Positions 1 to 7,793 of a DNA stretch of 40,123 nt are shown piece after piece. This DNA comes from a virus, in the IMG/VR virus record IMGVR_UViG_3300031226_000005, positions 1 to 40,123 of that record; one strand, given 5' to 3'. A program made the translations under genes and the position numbers. Position 1 is the first letter of the stretch, and every line of letters begins with the position of its first letter. The notes under the pieces were generated by a model. That model did no database searches and was not told the origin of the DNA. It worked only from the letters and a program-made list of their open reading frames with translations.

Positions 1-127
1 CGGGAAGCGCCGCGCTGGTCCGACGGAGCGAAAGAGCGCTTCAAAGCGGACTGGCAAGCGCAGTACGCCGGCGACGGGCCGGCTACTGGCGGAACGCCGA
101 TTCTCGAGGACGGCATGGCGTTCAACG
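1..127. repeat. Terminal direct repeat, left copy (circular junction)
   Basis: Bases 1-127 are identical to 39997-40123. The repeat lies inside the portal gene, which reads through it in frame. A length of exactly 127 matches the largest k-mer commonly used by short-read assemblers, so it most likely marks a circular contig rather than a biological terminal repeat. Confidence 0.95.
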
Positions 128-939
128 CATCCTCTGTGACGCCACGCGATGCGCAGTACGTGGAAGCGCGCAAGCTGACACGGGAAGAGGTCGCCGTCGC
201 CTATCACGTGTCGCCCGTGATGATGGGCGTCATCGACGGAACGACGATCAGCAGCGTGATGGAACTGCACAAGATGCTGTATCAGGACACGCTACCGCCG
301 TGGCTGACGCAGATATCGCAGGACATTGAATGTCAGCTGCTGTCCGACGTCGACGCTGCCGGATACATGAACGGCAGCGTTTTTGTTGAGTTCAACCTGA
401 AAGCGAAGCTTGCCGGCTCGTTTGAGGAACAGGCGCAAGCGCTGCAATCTGCGGTCGGTGGACCGTGGATGGTGCGCAACGAAGCGCGTGCGATGAACAA
501 CCTTCCCGCTGTCGACGGCGGGGACGACCTCATCGTGCCGCTGAACGTCGTCACAGGTGGACTCGCGTCGCCGAACGACACTGCGCCGAACAATCCGTCA
601 AACGAGGAATCGAACGGGCAGCTGCCGAAAGCGGCACTCGTCGAAACGCTGCGCCGGTACTTCGTTCGGCAGGGTCGCGTCATCGCGTCAAAGATCGGGG
701 CGGGCGCTTCCGCAGTTGCCGATCTGCTCGACAGCGCGCGATGGGACGCCGAGCTGTTCGCTGACTTGGCGGCGGCCGGCGTATCTGGGTCTGCCGCAAC
801 TGGAATCAACATGACGACCAGCGTCGACCTGGCCGGCGTGCTGCAAGCACCGGAACCGAAGACTGCCGCAGCCGTGCTGTTCGCCGGCTATGCCGACATG
901 CGCGCTGAGCAAATCGCCCGCGATTGGGAGACGTCATGA
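1..939 (+). CDS. Portal protein, C-terminal part (continues from 39343-40123)
   Basis: Open from base 1 without a start. It is the 3' part of the gene that begins at 39343, because bases 1-127 equal 39997-40123 and the frame is kept across the junction; the joined protein is about 530 aa. HK97-family portals form the dodecameric DNA channel at one capsid vertex and bind the terminase. Visible portal traits are the YHVSPVMMGV stretch (about residues 29-38 after the ATG at 115), a wing/stem region rich in helices, and a C-terminal Ala-rich tail. The ATG at 115 is internal and not the real start. The stop overlaps the next start (ATGA at 936-939), indicating coupling to the protease. Family assignment is firm; domain limits are estimated. 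Confidence 0.93.
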   Translation, partial: REAPRWSDGAKERFKADWQAQYAGDGPATGGTPILEDGMAFNASSVTPRDAQYVEARKLTREEVAVAYHVSPVMMGVIDGTTISSVMELHKMLYQDTLPPWLTQISQDIECQLLSDVDAAGYMNGSVFVEFNLKAKLAGSFEEQAQALQSAVGGPWMVRNEARAMNNLPAVDGGDDLIVPLNVVTGGLASPNDTAPNNPSNEESNGQLPKAALVETLRRYFVRQGRVIASKIGAGASAVADLLDSARWDAELFADLAAAGVSGSAATGINMTTSVDLAGVLQAPEPKTAAAVLFAGYADMRAEQIARDWETS

Positions 940-1763
940 AATTCAAGTCCTGCCCTGCGTTCAAAGTCAGCGACACGTCTGCCGATGCCGGCACCTTCGA
1001 AGCGATCGTTTCCGTGTTCGGCAACGTGGACAGCGTCGGAGACGTCGTCATGCCCGGCGCGTTCACGGACACGCTCGCCGACTGGAAAGCGTCCGGCGAT
1101 CCCATCCCGGTGCTGTGGTCGCATCGCATGGACGATCCGCGATTCTCGATCGGGACAGTGCTCGACGCTGCCGAATTGGAGCCGCACGACGCGCGGATTC
1201 CCGAGTGGGCCGACGAATGGCTCAAAGAGCACGGCGGACTCTGGGTCAAAGGTCAGCTGGACACGAGCAGCGACGCCAGCGACGTAGCTGCCGCAGCGCG
1301 CAAGCTGCTAAAAGGCCGGCTGGTCAAGCAATTCTCTTACGCCTACGACATCGTTGACGCCGGCTGGGGAACCGTCGGCGGTCAAGATGCGTACGAGCTG
1401 CGCAAGCTCGGCATCCATGAGATCTCGCCGACTCAGATCGGCGCGAACAACCTCACTCAACTACTCGGCGCGAAGGCTGCCGCACTGGTCGCCAACGCTA
1501 CGGACTTGGCGAGCGATCCTGCCCGCCGTCTGGTGTCCGGCATGGATACAAAGGAACTCTGCGAAGCCATCGCGTATTTCAGCAAGGCACTCGCGGAACG
1601 CAGTACGACGGGACACGTTACCGACGCATCCGACCGCGGAACGGTCAAGGGCGAGGAGCCTCCGCAGGCCAAGCCCGAGGAACCCGCACGACACGAAGAT
1701 CTGTCGATACGTCTCCTTTCCCAACTCAAAATCCTTGAATTGGAAACGGAGTGCGCATCATGA
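936..1763 (+). CDS. Prohead protease, HK97 gp4 / U35 family
   Basis: A 275-aa serine protease that matures the prohead by removing the N-terminal delta domain of the capsid protein. His63 in the LWSHRMDDP motif and Ser134 in QFSYAYDI are the expected catalytic residues of the U35 (PF04586) fold, and the N-terminal GNVDSVGDVVMPGAF segment is characteristic. I chose ATG 936, which overlaps the portal stop (ATGA) and has GGGAG upstream; a TTG at 924 in the same frame is less likely. The last 80 or so residues (from about 165) are a low-similarity tail with acidic and Pro-rich character. It sits directly before the capsid gene, with which it also overlaps by ATGA. Confidence in function is high. 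Confidence 0.93.
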   Translation: MKFKSCPAFKVSDTSADAGTFEAIVSVFGNVDSVGDVVMPGAFTDTLADWKASGDPIPVLWSHRMDDPRFSIGTVLDAAELEPHDARIPEWADEWLKEHGGLWVKGQLDTSSDASDVAAAARKLLKGRLVKQFSYAYDIVDAGWGTVGGQDAYELRKLGIHEISPTQIGANNLTQLLGAKAAALVANATDLASDPARRLVSGMDTKELCEAIAYFSKALAERSTTGHVTDASDRGTVKGEEPPQAKPEEPARHEDLSIRLLSQLKILELETECAS

Positions 1764-3070
1764 AAGACAACATTCGCAAGGCGATTCTCGCCGAACTGAA
1801 GGCGGCCCGCGACATCGCGGACGCCGCGGAAGCGGCCGATCGGGACCTCAACGGCGAGGAACGCGCGAAGGTCCAGACCCACGTGAAGACCGCCTCCGAC
1901 CTGAAGGCGCGCGGGGAAAGCAGCGATGACCTCAGCAAGCAGCTGGGCGACCTCGCGGACGGTATCGGCCTCAACGAGCCGACCGGAGACAAGCCGGAGC
2001 CCGACCAGTACAACAAGCTGGCCGGCCACGGCAAGAGCAACGCGAACCACCGCAAGGGCCTCGGTCAGTCGTTCGTGGACTCGTCGGAATTCCAAACGCT
2101 GATCAAGAGCGTTCCGAACGGCCGGTTTGGCGAAAAGGCACACGTCCAGTCGCAGCCGTTCGGCGTCAAGGACCTGCTCACCGGCGTCAACCGGACGACC
2201 AGTGCGGGTGCGCTGCTCACGCCGGACCACCTCGGTTTGCAGGACCCGTTTTATCAGCGTCCGCTGACGATCCGGGACCTTGTCACGCCGGGTTCGACCC
2301 AGACGGACACCATCGAGTACGTCAAGCTGGTCAGCGTCACGAACAACGCTGCCCCGGTCGCGGAAGCGTCGACGACAGCAGCGATCGGCTCGGGCAGCCC
2401 GGCCGTCACCACAGCGCAGGGCGGTGTCAAGCCCGAGTCCGCGATGGTGTTCGAAAAGTCGACGACGAACGTCAAGACCATCGCGCACTGGATTCCGGCA
2501 ACGAAGCGGGCACTGTCCGACGCCGGGCAGATTCGCACGCTGATCGACGCGTTCCTGGTGTACGGCCTCGACGAGGAACTGGAAGACCAGATCGTCTCCG
2601 GCTCCGGCTCCGGCGAAAACCTCCTGGGTATCGCGAACACGTCCGGAGTGCAAACGCAGGCGGCACCGTCCGGCGGAGACACCGTTTTCGACACGACCCG
2701 CAAGGCACGCACGAAGGTCCGGATCGGTGGACGTGCGAACCCGACTGCGTACGTGTTCAACCCGGCCGACTGGCAGACAATCGACCTGCTGCGGGACGGC
2801 AACGAGCGTTTCTACGGCTCCGGCCCGTTCGGCATGTCCACTCCGCAGTTGTGGGGTCTGCCCGTCGTCGAGTCGGAGGCCATCGCTGCCGGCACTGCGT
2901 ACGTGGCGGACTGGAAGTGGGCGGTCCTGTGGGACCGGGAGCAGGCATCGGTACAGGTCACGGACTCGCACGCGGATTTCTTCATTCGCAACCTCGTCGC
3001 GATTCTCGTTGAGCTGCGCGCCGCGTTCGGCATCCTGCGCCCGTCCGCGTTCGTCAAGATCACCCTCTGA
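1760..3070 (+). CDS. Major capsid protein, HK97 fold
   Basis: A 436-aa protein of the Phage_capsid family (PF05065). Residues 1 to about 98 are Lys/Glu/Asp-rich and predicted coiled, matching the scaffold-like delta domain that the neighbouring protease would remove; the NANHRKGLGQSF region (about 94-105) is a plausible cleavage area. The mature part shows TTSAGALLTPDHLG, a PLTIRDLVTPG segment, the ATKRALSDAGQIRTLIDAFL spine-helix region and GSGSGENLLGIANTSG, all typical of HK97-fold capsids. ATG 1760 overlaps the protease stop and has ACGGAG eight bases upstream; the GTG at 1751 is rejected as start because it overlaps that site. No separate scaffold gene is seen, as expected with a delta domain. 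Confidence 0.95.
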   Translation: MKDNIRKAILAELKAARDIADAAEAADRDLNGEERAKVQTHVKTASDLKARGESSDDLSKQLGDLADGIGLNEPTGDKPEPDQYNKLAGHGKSNANHRKGLGQSFVDSSEFQTLIKSVPNGRFGEKAHVQSQPFGVKDLLTGVNRTTSAGALLTPDHLGLQDPFYQRPLTIRDLVTPGSTQTDTIEYVKLVSVTNNAAPVAEASTTAAIGSGSPAVTTAQGGVKPESAMVFEKSTTNVKTIAHWIPATKRALSDAGQIRTLIDAFLVYGLDEELEDQIVSGSGSGENLLGIANTSGVQTQAAPSGGDTVFDTTRKARTKVRIGGRANPTAYVFNPADWQTIDLLRDGNERFYGSGPFGMSTPQLWGLPVVESEAIAAGTAYVADWKWAVLWDREQASVQVTDSHADFFIRNLVAILVELRAAFGILRPSAFVKITL

Positions 3071-3387
3071 TGGCGGCCGGGGTGACCGCACGTTGCCCTG
3101 TCTGCCGAAGCCTCCACGCTGCATGTGGGCCAGCAACGGCGGTCACCCCGGTTGACCCGCATACCGCGGCAGTACGACGGGAGAACCCGATGGCTGAGCT
3201 TCAGGAATACCGCTACGTCGTCAACGGCATGACTATCACCGCGCTGCTCGACGAGCAGGACGCTAAGCGGCTGAACGCGGTACCCGTCACGCTGGACAGC
3301 GCAGGCGCAAGCGACGTCGTGACCGTTGCCGGCAAGGCCCGTACCGCGAGCAACGCGGCACGGACGCCGACCAACAAGGGCCGGTAA
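3070..3387 (+). CDS. Small protein after capsid, possible Zn knuckle
   Basis: Reads 105 aa from ATG 3070 (TGATG overlap with the capsid stop) or 65 aa from ATG 3190, which has a much better ribosome site (GGGAG at 3179-3183). The long form carries C9-x2-C12-x3-H16-x2-C19, a possible zinc knuckle, and a threonine/proline-rich linker. The shared part has MAELQEYRYVVNGMTITALL, a small beta-rich segment followed by LDEQDAKRLNA. Small proteins of this kind often follow the capsid gene in actinophages, but their role is not known to me. The Cys/His spacing argues that the upstream part is really coded; the strong internal site suggests that two products may be made. Confidence 0.7.
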   Translation: MAAGVTARCPVCRSLHAACGPATAVTPVDPHTAAVRRENPMAELQEYRYVVNGMTITALLDEQDAKRLNAVPVTLDSAGASDVVTVAGKARTASNAARTPTNKGR

Positions 3388-3391
3388 GGCT

Positions 3392-3910
3392 GTGGACCCG
3401 CTAGTAACTGCCGCGGAACTGGGCCTGTATCTACAGCGCACAGTGGACCCGGACGCTGCCGCGCTCGCCGTGGCGTCAGCGTCCGGGATGATCCGCGATA
3501 TCTGCGGCTGGTCAATCAGTGCCGAAACGGTGACGCTCGTCCTCGACGGTTCCGGCACGACGATTCTGAATCTGCCGACGCTGCGACTCGTCGCAGTCTT
3601 CGAAGTCCGGCTCTGGGGCGTCGCACTCGATCCGTCCGAGTACTCATGGACGGAGCGCGGGCAGCTGTATCGCGCTGCCGGCTGGCCGGCCGACTTCCGC
3701 GCTGTCGCAGCTGACGTGCAGCACGGATACGAGCAGACGCCGGACACGGTGCGCGCCGTGGCGCTGAGCCTGGCTGGTGCGACAACGACGAATCCCGGCG
3801 GCACGCTCGTATCGAAAACAGTCGGCGCAGTCACGCACGCATACCGGGACGCGCCCGCTGTCCTGACTGAACTACAGGAATTCCAGCTGAGCGGCTACCG
3901 GCTGCCCTGA
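3392..3910 (+). CDS. Head-tail connector (adaptor, Ad1-like)
   Basis: A 172-aa protein in the adaptor position directly after the capsid genes. The N-terminus has the typical AAELGLYLQRTVDPDAAALAVASASGMIRDICGW helix pair, in pieces matching HK97 gp6-like adaptors that bind below the portal, followed by a beta-rich core (ETVTLVLDGSGTTILNLPTL) and the C-terminal LTELQEFQLSGYRLP helix. The start is GTG 3392, four bases after the previous stop; the longer frame upstream lies within the previous gene and is Arg-rich shadow sequence. The protein would close the head between portal and stopper. The stopper is displaced downstream to 5925 by the fibre cassette. Confidence 0.83.
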   Translation: MDPLVTAAELGLYLQRTVDPDAAALAVASASGMIRDICGWSISAETVTLVLDGSGTTILNLPTLRLVAVFEVRLWGVALDPSEYSWTERGQLYRAAGWPADFRAVAADVQHGYEQTPDTVRAVALSLAGATTTNPGGTLVSKTVGAVTHAYRDAPAVLTELQEFQLSGYRLP

Positions 3911-3929
3911 TCGGAACGGAGCACCACTA

Positions 3930-4451
3930 ATGCAGGAAAGTTCGGGCGCTACCGGTCTGGTCGTCGTCACACTCATTGGCGCGGACGGCCGGATTAAGTC
4001 GCAGCAGACGGTCAAGAATCTGATCACCGACGCGGGCGACCAGTATCACGTGAAGCGGATCGCCGCCGGAGTGGTGCCGCTGGCGTCTGCGGACGTCACG
4101 AAAGTGACGGGCATGAAATTGGGCACCGCCACGACTGCGGCCAGCAAGTCCGGATCAGGCGCAGCCCTCGGGACGTACGTCGCCGGCAGCGCTGTCGTGT
4201 TCGATACCGGTTTCCCGACAACGGAAAACCTCGGTGGCGGGCTCGGCTGGACAGTGACGTATCAGTGCACGTTCGGGGCCGGCATCGGCACATCCGCAGC
4301 GCTGACAGAGGTCGCGCTGGTCACCGACGCGGCAGCAGACGCAACGAGCGTCGCGGCAAACACTGTCGCTCGGGTCGTGTTCGCTGCGACACCGAAGGGC
4401 GCGGCAGACACGCTGGCCGTCGGCTGGGCACACAAGCAACTCGGGTCCTAA
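3930..4451 (+). CDS. Phage structural protein, fibre-associated family
   Basis: A 173-aa protein with a strong ribosome site (GGAACGGAG). It shows the features of a widespread phage structural family of unclear role: an N-terminal beta strand plus NLITDAGDQYHVKRIAAG, then TGMKLGTATTAASKSGSGAAL, then a repeated beta pattern ending ARVVFAATPKGAADTLAVGWAHKQLG. No membrane segment or signal peptide is seen. It opens a cassette (3930-5915) of fibre-like genes inserted between adaptor and head-closure genes. It could be a head decoration or fibre-linking protein; the sequence alone does not decide. Confidence 0.72.
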   Translation: MQESSGATGLVVVTLIGADGRIKSQQTVKNLITDAGDQYHVKRIAAGVVPLASADVTKVTGMKLGTATTAASKSGSGAALGTYVAGSAVVFDTGFPTTENLGGGLGWTVTYQCTFGAGIGTSAALTEVALVTDAAADATSVAANTVARVVFAATPKGAADTLAVGWAHKQLGS

Positions 4452-4463
4452 GGGGGAAGCGCA

Positions 4464-4736
4464 ATGCACACACCAACGCTGGGCAGCGTCGTCATCGTCG
4501 GGGTGGACCCGGAACTCAACAACGAGTCTGACGTGTGTCCCGCTGTCGTCACGCTCGTCGTCGGCGCGAACGTCAACGGCGGTTGGGACGTGAACGTCAA
4601 GACCGTGCCGGACGCTGAGGGCGGCGGCGAGTGGAAAGAGTCCGTGCGGCTGTTCGAAACCGAAGAGGACGCGCGTAATACCGGCATCGCGATTTCCGGG
4701 TACTGGCCGCCGGAGCCTGAGGTTCAAAGGGGGTAA
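4464..4736 (+). CDS. Small hypothetical protein in the fibre cassette
   Basis: Encodes 90 aa from ATG 4464, well preceded by AAGGGGGAAG. I do not recognise a named family. The protein is acidic and mostly beta in pattern: VVIVGVDPELNN, CPAVVTLVVGANVNGG, WDVNVKTVPD, then a helix around EEDARNTGIAISG and a terminal YWPPEPE. It lies 12 bases after the preceding structural gene and 6 bases before the glycine-rich fibre gene, so it is surely part of the same operon. A structural or fibre-assembly role is inferred only from position. Confidence 0.7.
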   Translation: MHTPTLGSVVIVGVDPELNNESDVCPAVVTLVVGANVNGGWDVNVKTVPDAEGGGEWKESVRLFETEEDARNTGIAISGYWPPEPEVQRG

Positions 4737-4742
4737 GTCTCG

Positions 4743-5915
4743 ATGCCGCTCAAGGCTGACTGGACGAACACGGACGACTCGCACGACTCGCATCCGCAGG
4801 CACACAACGACGTAGCGACACGACTCAACGCGCTGTCTAACGTCGACAACACATCGGATGCCAACAAGCCGGTATCCACTGCGCAGGCCACGGCCGATAA
4901 CCTACGGGTGCTCAAAGCCGGCGACACGATGACGGGACTGTTGACGCTGCCGGCAGGCGCGGGCGACACGGGCGGCCTGAAGATCGGCACGGACGTTAAC
5001 CTCTACCGGTCGGCCGCGGATGTCCTCAAGACTGACGATGCGCTGACGGTGACGGGGACGCTGTCCGCTCCGAATCTGCCGTCACTGGTGGACGTGCAGA
5101 TCTTCACTGCGGCCGGCACGTGGACCAAGCCGACCGGAGCGAAGTCGGTGCGCGTGTTGTGCGTCGCCGGAGGAACAGGCGGCGGCTCTGGTCGCCGGGG
5201 CGCTGCCGGCACGGTCCGGCAAGGCGGCGGCGGCGGCGCGTCCGGCGGTGCGACGCGGCAAGAGATTCCCGCGTCCGCGCTACCTGGCACGGTTGCCGTG
5301 ACTGTCGGATTGGGAACGACGGGCGGCGCAGCCGTCACGGCGGACAGCACAGACGGCAACGCGGCTGCGGCGGTCACGACGTCGAGCACGTTCGGGACGT
5401 ACCTGAAAACGGGCACGAGTCAAAACGTGCCGGCCACGCAGGGCGGCGGCACGGGCTCGGGCGGGGTCGGAGCCACGGCCGGCTCGGGCACGGCAACGGG
5501 GGTTGCTGGCGGGTCGGCCTCAGGTACCGGTGGGGCCGGCGGCGGCGCGGGTACTGGACAGACAACGGGCACACCGGGCGGCGGCGGCTCGGGCGGTGGC
5601 ATCACGTCCGGCAACGTCGCGAACAATGGCGGCAACGGCTCGAATCTCACCATCACGTCATCGGCAACGATGGCGGGCGGCATCGTCGACACCACGCTTC
5701 CCACCACGGCGATCTCGCAGCCCGCCAACTCGGGACTGCCCGGTCATGGCGCGGGCGGCGGCGCGGCATCCATCACCCAAGCGGCGCAGGCCGGGGCCGA
5801 TGGCGGCCTGTACGGCGGCGGAGGCGGCGGCGGCGGTGCGTCGCTGAACGGATTCGCCAGCGGCAAGGGCGGCGACGGCGCAAACGGAATCGTCATCGTC
5901 ACGACCTATTTCTAG
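4743..5915 (+). CDS. Glycine-rich tail fibre / receptor-binding-like protein
   Basis: A 390-aa protein. Residues 1-60 resemble fibre attachment segments (DSHPQAHNDVATRLNALSN, VDNTSDANKPVSTAQ). Residues 60-115 hold the LKAGDTMTGLLTLPAG motif typical of trimeric fibres. From about 120 there is the VQIFTAAGTWTKPTGAKSVR motif, which leads into a long glycine-rich domain (about 145-380) like those of phage host-recognition tips. The DNA is therefore locally repetitive (GGCGGC runs at 5160-5260, 5520-5620 and 5815-5840). It sits unusually early, between adaptor and head-closure genes, so it may decorate the neck or head as well as the tail. Ribosome site AAAGGGGG before ATG 4743 is strong. Confidence 0.82.
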   Translation: MPLKADWTNTDDSHDSHPQAHNDVATRLNALSNVDNTSDANKPVSTAQATADNLRVLKAGDTMTGLLTLPAGAGDTGGLKIGTDVNLYRSAADVLKTDDALTVTGTLSAPNLPSLVDVQIFTAAGTWTKPTGAKSVRVLCVAGGTGGGSGRRGAAGTVRQGGGGGASGGATRQEIPASALPGTVAVTVGLGTTGGAAVTADSTDGNAAAAVTTSSTFGTYLKTGTSQNVPATQGGGTGSGGVGATAGSGTATGVAGGSASGTGGAGGGAGTGQTTGTPGGGGSGGGITSGNVANNGGNGSNLTITSSATMAGGIVDTTLPTTAISQPANSGLPGHGAGGGAASITQAAQAGADGGLYGGGGGGGGASLNGFASGKGGDGANGIVIVTTYF

Positions 5916-5924
5916 GGAGCCGCG

Positions 5925-6761
5925 ATGAACGGATTCGGCGTTGCCACTTTCGGTTCCGGCACATTCGGCGATCCCGCCGACGTCATCGCGCTGAGTTTCA
6001 CAGACACGGCGACAGTCACGGACACGGCAGTGTCCCGGTACCGGCGAGTCCTGCTCGACACAGCCGGCGCGGCAGACACGACGAGCGATCACGCGAGACA
6101 CGTGCTCGTCGACGCTGCCGGCAGCAGCGACCAAGCGCTGAGAGCGATTCTGCGGGTCGTAATCGAGCTGGCCGGGACTTCGGACAGCGTCAAGCCGCGG
6201 CGCGGCCAGCGACTCGCTGAGGCCGCGGACAGTGCCGGCGCGGACGACGCGGCAACGTTCGTCTGGCAGCGACGGCGCAGCATCGTCGACGAGGCCGGCC
6301 CGCACGATGCAGCAGAGCACGGCTGGCAGCGACAACGCAGCTTTGCCGATCGAGCCGGCGCACGCGACACGTTGAGCCTCAACGAGGTGCCCGCAGTCGT
6401 CGCCGTGTTCACCGCCTGGGCGGGCACGCAGTTGGGCAATGATCGGATTGTCGTCCGCGATGCTCCGCTGATCGTCGATCCGCGGCACGGCAACCGGGAA
6501 CGGGACTGGAGTCAGGCCAGCGCGGTAGTTGTCGACGGGTGCAGCGTCCAGCCGTTCGGGGCGACAGAAGTAGCGGCCGATCGGGAATTCACGGCGACGC
6601 ATATGCGCCTGATCGCACCGCCGGGTATCGCGTTGGCGGCGGTCAGTCGGGTGATTTTCGACGGGGCCACGTACGAAGTCGACGGTGAGCCTGCGAAGTG
6701 GCGAGATCTGGACGGCCGGCCGAGTCACGTTGAGGCAGCGCTAAAGCGACTTGCCGGATAG
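5925..6761 (+). CDS. Head-closure (stopper) protein fused to a repeat-bearing fibre-like N-terminus
   Basis: A 278-aa protein with two unlike halves. Residues 1 to about 150 start with GFGVATFGSGTFG, as in fibre proteins, and then carry about six degenerate repeats near 18-22 residues long built on a [LVI]xDxAGxxD core (for example LLDTAGAADTT, LVDAAGSSDQA, SIVDEAGPHDAA). Residues 155-278 match the head-closure/stopper pattern of actinophages: DWSQASAVVVDGCSVQPF, REFTATHMRLIAPPG, VIFDGATYEVDGEPAKW and SHVEAALKRLAG. The stopper seals the head after packaging. The fusion probably arose when the fibre cassette entered the head-completion genes. GGGAGCCGCG precedes ATG 5925. Stopper assignment about 0.8; the repeat domain function is unknown. 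Confidence 0.8.
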   Translation: MNGFGVATFGSGTFGDPADVIALSFTDTATVTDTAVSRYRRVLLDTAGAADTTSDHARHVLVDAAGSSDQALRAILRVVIELAGTSDSVKPRRGQRLAEAADSAGADDAATFVWQRRRSIVDEAGPHDAAEHGWQRQRSFADRAGARDTLSLNEVPAVVAVFTAWAGTQLGNDRIVVRDAPLIVDPRHGNRERDWSQASAVVVDGCSVQPFGATEVAADREFTATHMRLIAPPGIALAAVSRVIFDGATYEVDGEPAKWRDLDGRPSHVEAALKRLAG

Positions 6762-6769
6762 GGGGACGC

Positions 6770-7165
6770 GTGACGACATTCGGCGACGCAGAGGCTGCGG
6801 TCGTAGACATCCTCGTTGCGGCAGACGGGCTCGAAAACGTCAACGTGGCAACGAATCTGATCGGCTACAGCACTGGCCGATGGCTACGCGTCATCCGTAC
6901 CGGCGGCATCCCAACGATGTGGATGCGTGTTGATAATCCCGTGATCGAAGTCGCTGCGTACGCGGCCGACAAAGGCGAAGCGCTGGACTTGGCGAACGCC
7001 GCGCGCGCAGCGATTCTGGCGGCCCGCGGTCAGTACGTCGGCAACGGGCTCGCACTGTATGACGTCGTGGACAACGACGGGCTTGCCTGGTCGCCGGACG
7101 AGCAGAATCCCGCGCTGGCCCGCTACGTGTTCGCGCTGGCGCTCGTGACGAAACCTCGACCGTGA
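6770..7165 (+). CDS. Tail terminator / head-tail joining protein
   Basis: A 131-aa protein starting at GTG 6770, with GGGGGAC upstream. The pattern GYSTGRWLRVIRTGG, then DNPVIEVAAYAADKGEALDLANAARAAIL, then LAWSPDEQNPALARYVFALALV is that of the tail-terminator-like proteins of actinophage siphoviruses, which cap the tail tube and join it to the head. It follows the stopper by eight bases. The stop overlaps the region before the next small gene. A second tail-completion protein lies at 7413, so which of the two is the true terminator cannot be fixed from sequence alone. Confidence 0.8.
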   Translation: MTTFGDAEAAVVDILVAADGLENVNVATNLIGYSTGRWLRVIRTGGIPTMWMRVDNPVIEVAAYAADKGEALDLANAARAAILAARGQYVGNGLALYDVVDNDGLAWSPDEQNPALARYVFALALVTKPRP

Positions 7166-7176
7166 AGGCGGCAACT

Positions 7177-7416
7177 GTGGACCTTAACGCGAATCCGCCG
7201 CCGCATTGCGACCAGGCGGTCCTGCACGCTCTGGGCGAATGCGCATACTGCGACGAGCGCCCCGACTGGCAGGCACTACGGCAGCTGTGGGGAATCGCCT
7301 TCACGGGACATCCGCCAGCGGATCGGGAAGTCGCGTGCCCATCGGACGCGCGCCGACCGGGCGGCGTGAATCAAATTTGGCCGGGCAATCAGGCTCAGGC
7401 GAAGGCGGCAACATGA
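7177..7416 (+). CDS. Small Cys/His protein within the tail-completion genes
   Basis: A 79-aa protein with C11, C22-x2-C25, H45 and C54 in a compact arrangement (GECAYCDERPDWQALRQLW, then AFTGHPP and ACPSDARR), suggesting a small zinc-binding fold. Proteins of this look occur in other actinophages at a similar spot, but I know of no assigned function. I chose GTG 7177 because the site GAAGGCGGCAAC just upstream is the same 12-mer that precedes the next gene at 7413; a GTG at 7162, overlapping the previous stop, is possible. It overlaps the following gene by ATGA. Confidence 0.75.
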   Translation: MDLNANPPPHCDQAVLHALGECAYCDERPDWQALRQLWGIAFTGHPPADREVACPSDARRPGGVNQIWPGNQAQAKAAT

Positions 7417-7793
7417 GCGTGTTCTCTGACTTGCGCGATGCGCTGGTTGACGATCTGCCGGAATTGAATGTGTCGCCGTCGTGGCCGGACACGCTGACTC
7501 CGCCGTGCGCGTTCATCACGCCGCCGTTGTCCGACGAGTACGTCAAGCAAGGCCCGATGTTCGGCGAGCACACGATTGCGCTGGACCTGGTGTTGCTGGT
7601 CGCCCACAACGACGCGGCAACGGCGCTCGGCGCACTAGAAACCATGGTCGAGTACGCACTTTCCCAAACCGCCGATTGGACGCTCACGAGTGTGGACGCC
7701 CCGGCACCGACGACGGTCAGCGAGAACGGCGCGGAATATCTCGCGTCGGTCATCCACCTCAGCAAGCCCGTACGAATTGGAGTAGGACTATGA
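7413..7793 (+). CDS. Tail completion protein
   Basis: A 126-aa protein starting at ATG 7413 inside the preceding stop (ATGA). The N-terminal SVFSDLRDALVDDLPELN helix, the TPPCAFITPPLSDEYVKQGPMFGEHTIALDLVLLV strands and a final EYLASVIHLSKPV strand fit the alpha/beta tail-completion or tail-terminator proteins found just before the tail tube gene in siphoviruses. It overlaps the tube gene (ATGA at 7790), so the two are probably made in coupled fashion. The family is recognised by pattern and position; no catalytic residues are expected. Confidence 0.77.
   Translation: MSVFSDLRDALVDDLPELNVSPSWPDTLTPPCAFITPPLSDEYVKQGPMFGEHTIALDLVLLVAHNDAATALGALETMVEYALSQTADWTLTSVDAPAPTTVSENGAEYLASVIHLSKPVRIGVGL

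Noticed and set aside
1457-3136. Long minus-strand open frame of 559 codons opposite protease and capsid
   Set aside because: Antisense to well-supported structural genes; Arg/Gly/Val-rich composition typical of shadow frames in GC-rich DNA.
5160-5840. Repetitive GGC-rich DNA considered as a possible non-coding repeat array
   Set aside because: Fully explained by glycine codons of the fibre protein; no regular spacing as in CRISPR.
5120-6220. Plus-strand 366-codon frame across the fibre and stopper genes
   Set aside because: Extreme Arg/His content from the +1 reading of glycine-rich coding sequence.
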